Shown one piece after another: positions 52,567 through 60,455 of a stretch of DNA of 64,000 nucleotides. Below the pieces are notes generated by a model, which saw nothing but the letters and a program-made list of their open reading frames with translations, did not search any database and was not told the origin of the DNA. How positions within the stretch are numbered: position 1 is the first letter of the stretch; each line of letters starts with the position of its first letter. Both the position numbers and the translations under genes were made by a program. Source of the DNA: G963667855 sp963667855 (lineage in GTDB: Bacteria; Planctomycetota; Phycisphaerae; UBA1845); NCBI GenBank assembly GCA_963667855.2, contig CAXXKI010000004.1, positions 62,001 to 126,000 of the forward strand, read 5' to 3'.

Positions 52567-53775
52567 ATGAACAAAAACGAGTTACAGTACCCCTTGGCTT
52601 TTACCTGTTCTTTATTGTGCGCGGTATTGTTGGTTACACTGGCGATTGTTCCCGGATGCTCCATGTTCTATGGTCCTCCACAGCAGGATATGCAGGAAGC
52701 CGAGCTTGCTCCCTTGCCGGAAGAGCTGGAGATGGAACCGGAACCGACACCGGAGCCCAGGCCCTCGTTGGCTGTAGCTCGGAATGACCAGATCAGTCTG
52801 TTTGGGGAATTGCCAAATAACCCCGAAATAAACTATTTCACCAGGACTTCGACCTCGTTGTTGCAGCACACCTTCTGCGACGAGGGTGCCGATTTCGATC
52901 CGTATATCAGTAACGACGGGAAGTGGATGCTCTTTACCTCTACCCGTCACAACGCCCAGCCGGACATTTACTACAAGGCTGTAGGCGGGGTGGCCGTCAC
53001 TCAGTTGACCTCGGATCCCGCGGCTGATGTGCAGGCGATTTATAACCACGACAACTCGCGAGTGGCTTTCGCCAGCAATCGCACCGGTAATTGGGATATC
53101 TGGATTACGGGGCTTGATGGACAACGGGCTGTGCAGATAACCTCCAGCACCGCTCACGATGTACATCCCAGCTGGTCTCCGGACGGCAGCAAGTTAGTGT
53201 ATTGCAGTCTGCCTCCAGGCGGTCAATGGGAGTTGTGGATCGCCGATGCCAAAACCGGTGGTAAAAAGCAGTTCATCGGTTATGGTCTTTTCCCCGAATG
53301 GTCACCGAAGGACGACCTGATTGTCTACCAGAGAGCGCGGGAACGCGGCAGCCGCTGGTTCAGTATCTGGACTGTGGAGCTGGTCGGCGATGAACCGCGC
53401 TATCCGACGGAAATAGCGGCCAGTGCCGAGGCTTCGCTGATTACGCCGAGTTGGAGCCGGGACGGTAAAAAGATTACTTATGCCGCCGTTCTTCCTTCAA
53501 CAGAAACTGATCTGTCTACCGGACAAATATCCGGGAAATCGGATATCTGGATCGTGGATCTCAATGGCAGTGACCGGCTTCGTTTAACCGACGGACACAC
53601 CTCCAACTTTGGACCGGTGTGGGCGCCGAATGGACGGGTTTACTTCACCAGTACACGTGAAGGACACGAGACTATCTGGTCGCTGCAGCCAGTGGGAACG
53701 AAGATTGAACCTGTGGGAGTAACCGCATCGGGCGATGCTATTCCCCGGGCTACGGCCATCGAGAGTGACGGGTAA
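52567..53775 (+). CDS. TolB-like beta-propeller lipoprotein
   Basis: A 402-residue protein with a lipoprotein signal (LLCAVLLVTLAIVPGC), a Pro/Glu-rich linker (EELEMEPEPTPEPRPS) and then five or six PD40/WD40-like propeller blades: FDPYISNDGKWMLFTSTRH, VAFASNRTGNWDIWITGLDG, HPSWSPDGSKLVYCS, PSWSRDGKKITYAAVL, GPVWAPNGRVYFTSTREG. Such blades are typical of TolB and peptidase S9 propellers; there is no peptidase domain. It lacks the TolB N-terminal domain. Probably sits at the envelope. Two further lipoprotein or small genes follow on the same strand. Confidence 0.8.
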   Translation: MNKNELQYPLAFTCSLLCAVLLVTLAIVPGCSMFYGPPQQDMQEAELAPLPEELEMEPEPTPEPRPSLAVARNDQISLFGELPNNPEINYFTRTSTSLLQHTFCDEGADFDPYISNDGKWMLFTSTRHNAQPDIYYKAVGGVAVTQLTSDPAADVQAIYNHDNSRVAFASNRTGNWDIWITGLDGQRAVQITSSTAHDVHPSWSPDGSKLVYCSLPPGGQWELWIADAKTGGKKQFIGYGLFPEWSPKDDLIVYQRARERGSRWFSIWTVELVGDEPRYPTEIAASAEASLITPSWSRDGKKITYAAVLPSTETDLSTGQISGKSDIWIVDLNGSDRLRLTDGHTSNFGPVWAPNGRVYFTSTREGHETIWSLQPVGTKIEPVGVTASGDAIPRATAIESDG

Positions 53776-53978
53776 ACAGAATTATTAAAAACGGTGTTAA
53801 ATAGAGGTTTGCGGAACTTAAGAGACCTCCTGCAGTTGACGATGAAATGAATGATGATCGGTCGTTGGCTTGATAACGACAACCAGCAGCCGACTTGAAA
53901 AAGGGTACCCGGATAAGTTCATGGATGAACGCCGCATCGCACGGTACCCGCGGGAAATAAGAGGAAAAGAGGATCAGG

Positions 53979-54716
53979 ATGATCCGAGCGATGCCAAGAA
54001 GTTTCGGAATGTTTCTGCTGGTCGTGTTGGGATTTTCCTTGCTGACAGCGGGATGCGGACCGAGGCGAGCCGCGACGGTGAGATTGAAAAACCCGTGGCT
54101 CGGAAGTATGCGGGTTGCCGTGGCACCGGCACTTAATTTCAGCGGTTCTCCGGATTTCGATCCGGTAGTGGTCGCTGATCTGATGGCCAGCGAACTCAGC
54201 CACGTGGATGGCTTCGATGTTCTGCCCGTCAGTCGAGTGCTGGCCGTACTGGCTCAGCAGGGGCGAGGCGAGGTCGAATCTCCCGACCACGCACTGGAAA
54301 TCGCCGAAACGCTGGGAGCCGACGCAATACTGGTTTTTTCAGTAACGGAGTATAACCCTTATGAACCGCCCGTGGTGGGAATCACAGCTCAGCTGTACGG
54401 CTCACACTCGAGCTCGAAGATGGCCCAGCTCGACCCGGTTCTTGTCTCGCGCAGCGCGACACCGATTGCAGGGGACTCCGGAAAGACCAGCATCGAACCG
54501 CTTGCACAAGCAGTTGAAGTATTCAACGCCGCCCACGAACCAACCGTAATGAGGGTGAAGGCGTTTGCCGAGGATCGAAGTGCCGACGAAAGTCCCTTCG
54601 GCTGGCAAAAATATACGGCGAGTCAGCAACATTATCTAAGGTTTTGCTGTCATGCCACGATAAGAGAGTTAGTGGAAAACGGAGTAAACCGCCGGAAGGT
54701 GGAAAACTCCTTATAG
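53979..54716 (+). CDS. CsgG/GNA1162-like lipoprotein
   Basis: A 245-residue lipoprotein with signal FLLVVLGFSLLTAGC and a domain of the type seen in GNA1162/CsgG-like envelope lipoproteins: MRVAVAPALNFSGSPDFDP, LMASELSHVDGFDVLPVSRVLAVLAQ, ETLGADAILVFSVTEYNPYEPP. This alpha/beta fold often binds other outer-membrane components. The C-terminal part has two adjacent Cys (RFCCHATI). ATG 53979 has AGGATCAGG just upstream; ATG 53991 is possible. Followed ten bases later by the 72-residue gene. Confidence 0.7.
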   Translation: MIRAMPRSFGMFLLVVLGFSLLTAGCGPRRAATVRLKNPWLGSMRVAVAPALNFSGSPDFDPVVVADLMASELSHVDGFDVLPVSRVLAVLAQQGRGEVESPDHALEIAETLGADAILVFSVTEYNPYEPPVVGITAQLYGSHSSSKMAQLDPVLVSRSATPIAGDSGKTSIEPLAQAVEVFNAAHEPTVMRVKAFAEDRSADESPFGWQKYTASQQHYLRFCCHATIRELVENGVNRRKVENSL

Positions 54717-54726
54717 GCAGATAGGT

Positions 54727-54945
54727 ATGGAGACCGCAAAGCAAATCAGGCAGTTGTCGTTGGTAAAGGGTGACGAGCGATTTGTATTTCGGTACCCCAC
54801 CGGGCAGGAGGCCCACGTGATTGATCGGTTCGCCTCGTTGGCTTCCGATCATTCTACCGACTTCGACTGGTTTGATGCTGCAGTATTGAGTTACCAGATG
54901 GGGCGTCGCCTTGAGAAGGAGCTCGACCAGATCGCCAGTAGTTAG
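54727..54945 (+). CDS. Small unrecognised protein (72 residues)
   Basis: A soluble, charged protein (QLSLVKGDERFVFRYPTG ... DFDWFDAAVLSYQMGRRL). It begins ten bases after the CsgG-like lipoprotein gene and is likely co-transcribed. ATAGG precedes the ATG. Its composition and codon use are like its neighbours, so I regard it as real. Function unknown. Confidence 0.55.
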   Translation: METAKQIRQLSLVKGDERFVFRYPTGQEAHVIDRFASLASDHSTDFDWFDAAVLSYQMGRRLEKELDQIASS

Positions 54946-55027
54946 TTGTTTGAGGGCGTCAAGCGATTACGAGCACTAACCCTGTTCGAACGTTTGGTTG
55001 TGGTCTTTCGCCGAAGTGTGAGCGATC

Positions 55028-56059
55028 ATGAGAGTAAATCCGCTGATTGACGAATTTCTTAATTATCTCAAGTTTGAGAGACACTTCTCGCCACATACGG
55101 CGAAGTGCTACTCGGCTGACCTTTCGCAGTTCTGCGAATTCTTAGTCGGGGAAACCGCTGAAGGCGGTGGCACCATGTATGGTGGCGGGCAATACACTGC
55201 TCAAGCCGGCAGTGTGGGAGTGCCTTCATCCGATGGATCGCTCGTCCACCCTCAGGGGGTGACGGCCGCGGTCGCGGACGATACGGACCTGAGAGAGAGG
55301 CTATTGCAGCTGGAAGCTGATGATATCCGGCGCTACCTCGTGCATCTTGGAAAGCAGGATTATTCCAAGTCCACGACGGCGAGAAAGCTGGCTACCTTGC
55401 GAAGCTTCTACAAGTTCTGCTTACGGAGAGGATACGTGGAAAGCAATCCGCTTACCTCCATCCGTACTCCCAAGCAGGAGAAACGGCTGCCCAAGTTCTT
55501 GGAGATCGACCAGATCAACAAGTTACTCAACACTCCGGACGATACTACGATCCTGGGTGCTCGGGACAAGGCCATGTTTGAAGTACTCTATTCCACCGGA
55601 ATGAGGGTCAGCGAACTGGTGGACTTGAATCGCATCGACGTTGATGATACGTCGCAGTGCATTCGGGTTCGGGGTAAAGGCAAGAAACAACGCACTGCCC
55701 CGGTTGGACCGACTGCTCTAGGTGCCGTACGCAAGTACCTGGAGATGAGGGACAACGATCCGAGGTCGACAACTTTCGACCAGGAAGCCCTCTTCGTGAA
55801 CAAGCACGGCAAGCGGCTGAGTACGCGAAGTGTGCGTAGAAAGCTGGACAAGTACCTGGCGGAAGCCGGGCTCGATCCCGCAATCAGTCCGCATACGCTC
55901 CGCCACAGTTTTGCAACGCACATGCTTAACAACGGGGCGGACTTGAGAGGTGTTCAGGAGCTTCTGGGACACCAGTCAATCTCCACGACGCAGATTTATA
56001 CTCATCTGACGTCAGCCAGATTGAAGAGTACATACGACGCGGCCCATCCGCGATCTTAA
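55028..56059 (+). CDS. Xer-type tyrosine recombinase with N-domain insertion
   Basis: A 343-residue site-specific recombinase of the XerC/XerD type, which resolves chromosome dimers. All catalytic residues are present: R193 (STGMRVSEL), K217 (RGKGKKQR), H289-x2-R292 (HTLRHSFATHM), H315 (LGHQSIS) and nucleophile Y324 (QIYTHL). The core-binding domain is interrupted by about 45 extra residues (roughly 42-86), Gly/Ser-rich, making it longer than the usual 300. The insertion is low-complexity and in frame. Not linked to phage or integron genes, so a housekeeping Xer is the likely role. A strong terminator follows. Confidence 0.9.
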   Translation: MRVNPLIDEFLNYLKFERHFSPHTAKCYSADLSQFCEFLVGETAEGGGTMYGGGQYTAQAGSVGVPSSDGSLVHPQGVTAAVADDTDLRERLLQLEADDIRRYLVHLGKQDYSKSTTARKLATLRSFYKFCLRRGYVESNPLTSIRTPKQEKRLPKFLEIDQINKLLNTPDDTTILGARDKAMFEVLYSTGMRVSELVDLNRIDVDDTSQCIRVRGKGKKQRTAPVGPTALGAVRKYLEMRDNDPRSTTFDQEALFVNKHGKRLSTRSVRRKLDKYLAEAGLDPAISPHTLRHSFATHMLNNGADLRGVQELLGHQSISTTQIYTHLTSARLKSTYDAAHPRS

Positions 56060-56088
56060 ATTCTTACGACACTCGCAACCAATTGCAG

Positions 56089-56122
56089 CCGGCCGTCCAT
56101 ATGGACGGCCGGTATTGTTTTT
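56089..56122 (+). terminator. Strong intrinsic terminator after the Xer gene
   Basis: CCGGCCGTCC-ATAT-GGACGGCCGG (56089-56112), a perfect 10-bp GC-rich stem with a four-base loop, followed by TATTGTTTTT. It lies 30 bases after the xer stop and separates it from the selenoprotein gene. Confidence 0.9.
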
Positions 56123-56254
56123 ACCCATATCGGATCCGCATAGCCTCAGTTTTCCGTTTGCGGCTCAAAGAACTCTTCCCCCGGCGGTAAAAGGCTGCTA
56201 CATTCATGTGCATGGATCGGTTCGGTTTCCCCTTGGGTGATCAAGGAGTGAACT

Positions 56255-57943
56255 ATGCAAAAATCTGTTGTCAGCATGATGGCGGTTGTATTGTTTCTTG
56301 TGAGTGGTTTTACCCGTGGAGTGGAACTGGAGCCCGCTCCCGATTTCAACCTGATGGATACTTACGGCCAGCCGGTATCCCTGAAAGCTTACCGTGGTTC
56401 CGTACTCTGGATCACCTTCGGAGCAAGCTGGTGAGGCGGGTGCCAGGGTGAATCTCTGCAGTTGGCAGAGCTGGAACGAAAATACGCGGAAAAGCCGGTT
56501 AGTTTTTTCCATGTGTTTCCCGGGGAAAACGCAATTCAGGTACTAGATTATAAAAAACACTATCGCAGCGGGGCGGAACATCTGCTCGACCCGACCTACA
56601 GCGTTGGCTGGGCGTACAAGGCCGGCTCCTGGCCTACCACGGTCATTGTCGATCCCCAGGGCAATATCGCCGGTCGCTGGCTGGGAGTTACCGATATTTC
56701 CAATTGGAGTGAAGCGATTAAAACGCTGGATAATGAGCTGGCTGGTGTAAAGACGGTAAAACCCAAGGGAACCTATTGTATAGGTAATAAGTGCATTGTC
56801 CGCTCGAAAAAGGACGCCTTCGATTCTCAGCCAACCATGGTTGTCGCCGGCGACGGGCGAATCCATCTTGTATTTACACGCGAACAGAACGGTTCTGGAA
56901 ATCTCTATTGGCAGGTATTGGAAAAAGGCAAGTGGAGCGATCCTTGCCGGGTTACCCGATCTGCCGCCGATGATTACAGCCCGCACATCTGCCCGGATGG
57001 CGAAAAGGCAATTCGCCTGGTCTGGTGTTCTGATCGAGACTCGTCAGGGAAATACGATGTTTGGACGAAACGCTTTGACGGGGAAACCTGGTCGGCGGCA
57101 CAGCAGGTAGTTAAGACCGATGACGATGCGGCTCGCCCCAGGTGTGTTATGGATACTGCCGGGAATTTCTGGGTTACATACTATCGCTGGATTCTCTGGG
57201 GGCCTCGCCGGTCTCGCGATCGGGAGATATTTGCTCGCTATCATGACGGGAAAGCATGGTCGCCTGAGATTCAAGTAAGCCCGCAGGACGAACCTTCATA
57301 CGAGGATCACGCCGATCCGGCCATCGCGGCCGACAGAAGCGGCAACGTGTGGATTGCCTGGGCCTGGGATACGCATCCACGGGCGGAGTCCTGGAAATAT
57401 CAACCTGCATTCGGATCGGCTATCTTTACCCGGCAGTTGCGTGCGGGAATGGTCCCTTCAAAGCCGCAACTGGTGGGGATGCGGGCGAAATCGATAAAAG
57501 CCGCTCGCGAAAATGTTAACTGGGCATTCCTGCCCGAGGTCTACTGCCTGAAGAACCGGACGTATTTCGCGTTCAATTCTCATTTGCCAGGCGGCGAACA
57601 CTCGTCAACGGTTACATGTTTCGATTCTTCGAAAGGCTTTGTCACTCCGATACTGCTCGGATCGAACGAGGATTTCATTTGCTCCCCGAGGCTGATTGCC
57701 GACAATGAAGGCCGCTTGTTCAATATCTGGTCCGCCAGGGGCAGTGACAAATACGCGGTATATCTCGCCGGAATGGAGGTGAGCGGGAACTGGAGCATGG
57801 AAAGGAAGATTCTGGCCGGCACTAATGCCGATTTCCGTTCGGCAGTAGCGGCGTTCGATGCTGATAACACGCTCTGGCTGGCGGTAGTCCGGACCGTATT
57901 AGGCAAATCGACGGTGGAAACTCGGAAAATAACGCTCCCCTGA
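56255..57943 (+). CDS. Thioredoxin-like selenoprotein (UGGC) fused to beta-propeller-like domain
   Basis: Reading through one TGA (56432-56434) gives a 562-residue protein. Start ATG 56255 has a perfect AAGGAG six bases upstream. Residues 1-24 are a signal peptide; residues 25-170 are an AhpC/TSA-TlpA type thioredoxin fold: APDFNLMDTYGQPVSLKAYRG, VLWITFGASW, then U60-G-G-C63, GESLQLAELERKY, and AGSWPTTVIVDPQGNIAGRW with the cis-Pro loop. The TGA stands exactly where redox proteins have the first Cys of CxxC. Residues 190-562 form a propeller-like domain with repeated segments (PTMVVAGDGRIHLVFTRE, YSPHICPDGEKAIRLVWCSD, DPAIAADRSGNVWIAWAW). A SECIS-like hairpin follows the TGA. Location: periplasm. 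Without recoding only TTG 56462 onwards could be made, without signal or redox site. Confidence 0.85.
56454..56470 (+). promoter_or_regulatory. Predicted bacterial SECIS stem-loop
   Basis: CTCTGC (56454-56459) pairs perfectly with GCAGAG (56465-56470); the five-base loop is AGTTG, with G second and followed by U. The loop begins 25 bases after the TGA. Bacterial SECIS elements are described as having a 4-16 bp upper stem, a G within the first two loop bases, and 16-37 bases between UGA and loop; all are met. It would bind SelB. No selA-selD gene is in the window. Confidence 0.75.
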
Positions 57944-58075
57944 GAATTGGAACGTCGGTCGGCAATTGCTCAGTGCTAAGTTCAGGTTGTGCGGAAGGTT
58001 CCAGGGAGTATATTCTTAACTTTCGGCGGCTTTCGTGGCCGTGAGAGTATGTTGAACCATCCGAAAAGGATCACA

Positions 58076-58495
58076 ATGAAATGGTACAAGGCCGGTTTGG
58101 CCTTTGAATGTCAACAAAGTGGTAACTGCTGCAGCGGTGAGCCTGGATTCGTATGGGTCACCAAGGCTGAAATAAAAGCCATCGCCAAGTTTCTCGGGCG
58201 CAGCGATGAATGGCTGGATAAAGAGCATCTGCGGCGAGTGGGCTTCAGGTTTAGCCTTACTGAGCGAGCCGATGGTGATTGTATCTTCCTGGATCGCAGT
58301 GAGGGATTGACGAAGTGCAAGATCAACCCCGTGAAACCGAATCAGTGCCGAACCTGGCCTTTCTGGGACAGCAATCTCAGTAGCCCGGACGCCTGGAACG
58401 AGGTCGGTCAGAAGTGCCCGGGGATGAACCGGGGGCAATTGCACTCTTTTGAACAGATCGAGGCCCTCCGAAAGCAGAAAGCGCCCAACAAGTGA
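58076..58495 (+). CDS. YkgJ-family CxxCC metal-binding protein (first of two)
   Basis: A 139-residue protein of the YkgJ zinc/iron-chelating family. It has FECQQSGNCCSGEPGFVWVT (family start C-x5-C-C), then DGDCIFLD, TKCKINPVKPNQCRTWPFW and a late QKCPGM, so eight cysteines in total. The P-x2-C-x-x-(F/W)P pattern is characteristic. The metal and function in these proteins are not established. ATG 58076 has AAGGA six bases upstream; a GTG further up would add an unlikely N-terminus. It starts 130 bases after the selenoprotein and overlaps the next gene by four bases. Confidence 0.82.
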   Translation: MKWYKAGLAFECQQSGNCCSGEPGFVWVTKAEIKAIAKFLGRSDEWLDKEHLRRVGFRFSLTERADGDCIFLDRSEGLTKCKINPVKPNQCRTWPFWDSNLSSPDAWNEVGQKCPGMNRGQLHSFEQIEALRKQKAPNK

Positions 58496-58974
58496 ATGTG
58501 ATCCTGCCGATTTCAGATATCCGCCGTTGCGCCAAGGACAGTGAGTTCGTGTCGGCCGTAAAAATCCTCTACAAGGAGCTCGATCGGCAGATAGCTGAGC
58601 ATGGGGCGGTATGCAGAAATCGCGGTCTATGCTGCAAATTCGAGGATTTCGGGCATAATTTGTTCGTCAGTTCGGTGGAAATGGCTTACTTTCTGGCCGT
58701 GGCTGGCGATCCTCTGCTGGTCCCTCCTGATCGGTCGTTTTGTCCCTACCAGGCAGAAGGGGAGTGTACTGCCCGGTCGGCCAGGCCTGCAGGATGTCGG
58801 ATTTTTTTCTGCGATTCTGCAGCTCAGGAATGGCAGGGAGCACTTACAGAGGATTCTTTGAAGTTATTGAGCGAACTCGGCACCAGATATAAGCTGCCGT
58901 ATACCTATCTGGAGTGGACCGATGGATTGCGGCAGATGGGTGGCAGGATCGTTGAAAGAAGGAGCGGAAGTTAG
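58492..58974 (+). CDS. YkgJ-like CxxCC metal-binding protein (second of two)
   Basis: A 160-residue relative of the preceding protein: AVCRNRGLCCKFEDFGHNLFV, SFCPYQAEGECTARSARPAGCRIFFCD. The same cysteine plan is present but the sequence is otherwise far, so the two are not recent copies. GTG 58492 overlaps the stop of the upstream gene (GTGA). Metal binding is inferred from the family; the pair directly follows the thioredoxin-like selenoprotein, which could suggest a redox or metal-delivery link. Confidence 0.75.
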   Translation: MNVILPISDIRRCAKDSEFVSAVKILYKELDRQIAEHGAVCRNRGLCCKFEDFGHNLFVSSVEMAYFLAVAGDPLLVPPDRSFCPYQAEGECTARSARPAGCRIFFCDSAAQEWQGALTEDSLKLLSELGTRYKLPYTYLEWTDGLRQMGGRIVERRSGS

Positions 58975-59139
58975 CGGTTTCCAGTGAGGCAGATGGGTGT
59001 TTGACAGTCTTCGCGGTGACCTCTAAGATTCTTAGTGCATCCGGAGAGGTTTACCTTGTGTTTCGGATGGGATAGAGTTGGTGGGGGAGTTACTTGTAGC
59101 GCTCCGGCAACAGCGTAGTGACAAAGAAGGATTGCATCC

Positions 59140-59403
59140 ATGAGAAAAATCGTTTTTGGTACCTTTGCTTTGGCGTGCTTAATGGCGGCTGGTTGTGGAA
59201 CGGGCAAATCGGAGATCTTGTATTGGCATGAAACTTTCCATGCTCTGGCGGTTCAGGATACCAACTCTGTACAGTCACCGGCCGACCGGATGCACACGCA
59301 GAAGCAGGTCGCTATACAGGATGCTCGCTCAATAGTCGATGACTTTGACTTCATCCTCATGAGGGAGCGGCCGAGCCGTTTGTCGCGCTGGCACAATCGT
59401 TAA
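59140..59403 (+). CDS. Small lipoprotein, unrecognised
   Basis: An 87-residue protein with signal FGTFALACLMAAGC (Cys as lipid site) and a short charged domain (QDTNSVQSPADRMHTQKQ ... DDFDFILMRERPSRL). Ribosome site AAGGA nine bases before ATG. A clear terminator follows at 59461. Single-gene unit. No family recognised. Confidence 0.65.
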   Translation: MRKIVFGTFALACLMAAGCGTGKSEILYWHETFHALAVQDTNSVQSPADRMHTQKQVAIQDARSIVDDFDFILMRERPSRLSRWHNR

Positions 59404-59460
59404 TCGGTACTTTTGATCTACCGTTTTCCAGTTGGCGTGCGGGAAAGAATTGGAATAATC

Positions 59461-59498
59461 AAAAGGTCTTCGGGATGGTTTTCTCGAAGGCCTTTTTT
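59461..59498 (+). terminator. Intrinsic terminator after the small lipoprotein gene
   Basis: AAAAGGTCTTCG pairs with CGAAGGCCTTTT (12 pairs, one T-G wobble) around a 12-base loop, ending in a run of T. As the stem starts with AAAA, it can work on the minus strand too. Confidence 0.88.
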
Positions 59499-59527
59499 AT
59501 TGCGAGGATAGTCCGAGGGGAGTTGCG

Positions 59528-60394
59528 ATGGGTGATAACGATCTTGATCTGAAACACCGGGAAACGGTCGAAAAGGTCAGCAGGAGTTACAACGCGGTTG
59601 CCGGCGGTTGGAGCCGCTGGGAGCCTCAGATGGAAAACTATTGCTGGCCGGTAACCCAGCGGATGATGTTCGGAACAAAAGCCGCTCCGGGGATGCAGGC
59701 CCTGGATGTCGGTTGCGGTACAGGCGATACGGCTTTACACCTGGCTGCTATAGTGGCCGATTCGGGGCAGGTTGTTGGAATCGACCCATCGTCGGAAATG
59801 TTAAAGGTGGCTCAGGTACGCGCGGAGTTGCTGGGTTTGAACAATATCGAGTTCCAGGTGGCGATTCCCGATGATCTGACCGATGGTCCCGGCAGGTTTG
59901 ACGTTGTAGTGGGCCGGTTCTGCGCCATGTTCTTTCCCGATATTGGTAAAAGCCTGGCAAAACTTCGCTGGTTGATGAAAAGCGGGGGGCGGATAGCCAT
60001 GGCGACCTGGCCGGCCCCAGAGGATAATACGTCATTTGGTATAATCGCAAGAGCCGTTCGCAGCGTCGTGGAAGTTCCGCCGCCCGATCCGGCGATACCG
60101 GGCCCGCACCGGCTGGCGGGAGAAGATGATCTGGTCGCAGCGATTTCGGGAGCGGGGTTTGCCGACGTATCTGTTGAGCGGGTGAAGCTGTACTCGTTCG
60201 CCAAAAGCGTTGAGGAGTATTGGGAGATGATTATGGATAAATCAATTACTCTCAAAAGGCAATTCGAGTCCTTTTCGCCTGACCAGAGAATGCGGGTCGA
60301 GCAGGCAGTGAAGGAGTCAGTGGATAAATTTCTGGTCGATGGTGTGGTGCGTGTCCCCAGCGTGGCTCAAATCGGTTTTGGCGTTTGCCCGTAA
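59528..60394 (+). CDS. SAM-dependent class I methyltransferase
   Basis: A 288-residue methyltransferase. SAM motif I is ALDVGCGTGDTALHLA, motif II VVGIDPSSEML, then IEFQVAIPDDL and FDVVVGRFCAMFFPD, and SLAKLRWLMKSGGRIAMATW. It resembles the UbiE/Methyltransf_11 group and proteins acting on small or lipid-like molecules; the substrate is not evident. GAGGGGAG precedes ATG. It is convergent with the thiamine gene, and its stop codon abuts the left arm of the inverted repeat at 60394-60455. Confidence 0.85.
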   Translation: MGDNDLDLKHRETVEKVSRSYNAVAGGWSRWEPQMENYCWPVTQRMMFGTKAAPGMQALDVGCGTGDTALHLAAIVADSGQVVGIDPSSEMLKVAQVRAELLGLNNIEFQVAIPDDLTDGPGRFDVVVGRFCAMFFPDIGKSLAKLRWLMKSGGRIAMATWPAPEDNTSFGIIARAVRSVVEVPPPDPAIPGPHRLAGEDDLVAAISGAGFADVSVERVKLYSFAKSVEEYWEMIMDKSITLKRQFESFSPDQRMRVEQAVKESVDKFLVDGVVRVPSVAQIGFGVCP

Positions 60395-60455
60395 AACGGG
60401 GACGCAGCTGGTTTTTTGCTTGGTTATTCCCGAAAAACTAGGTGCGTCCCCGTTT
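60394..60455. repeat. REP-like 13-bp inverted repeat between convergent genes
   Basis: AAACGGGGACGCA (60394-60406) and TGCGTCCCCGTTT (60443-60455) are exact complements with a 36-base loop that contains TTTTTTGC. The left arm touches the methyltransferase stop; the right arm encodes the last codons of the thiamine gene (Q-K-R-G-R-T). One arm recurs with a single change at 1591-1606. It could also terminate transcription, but the arm-loop geometry fits dispersed REP-type repeats that I know from planctomycete genomes. Confidence 0.7.
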
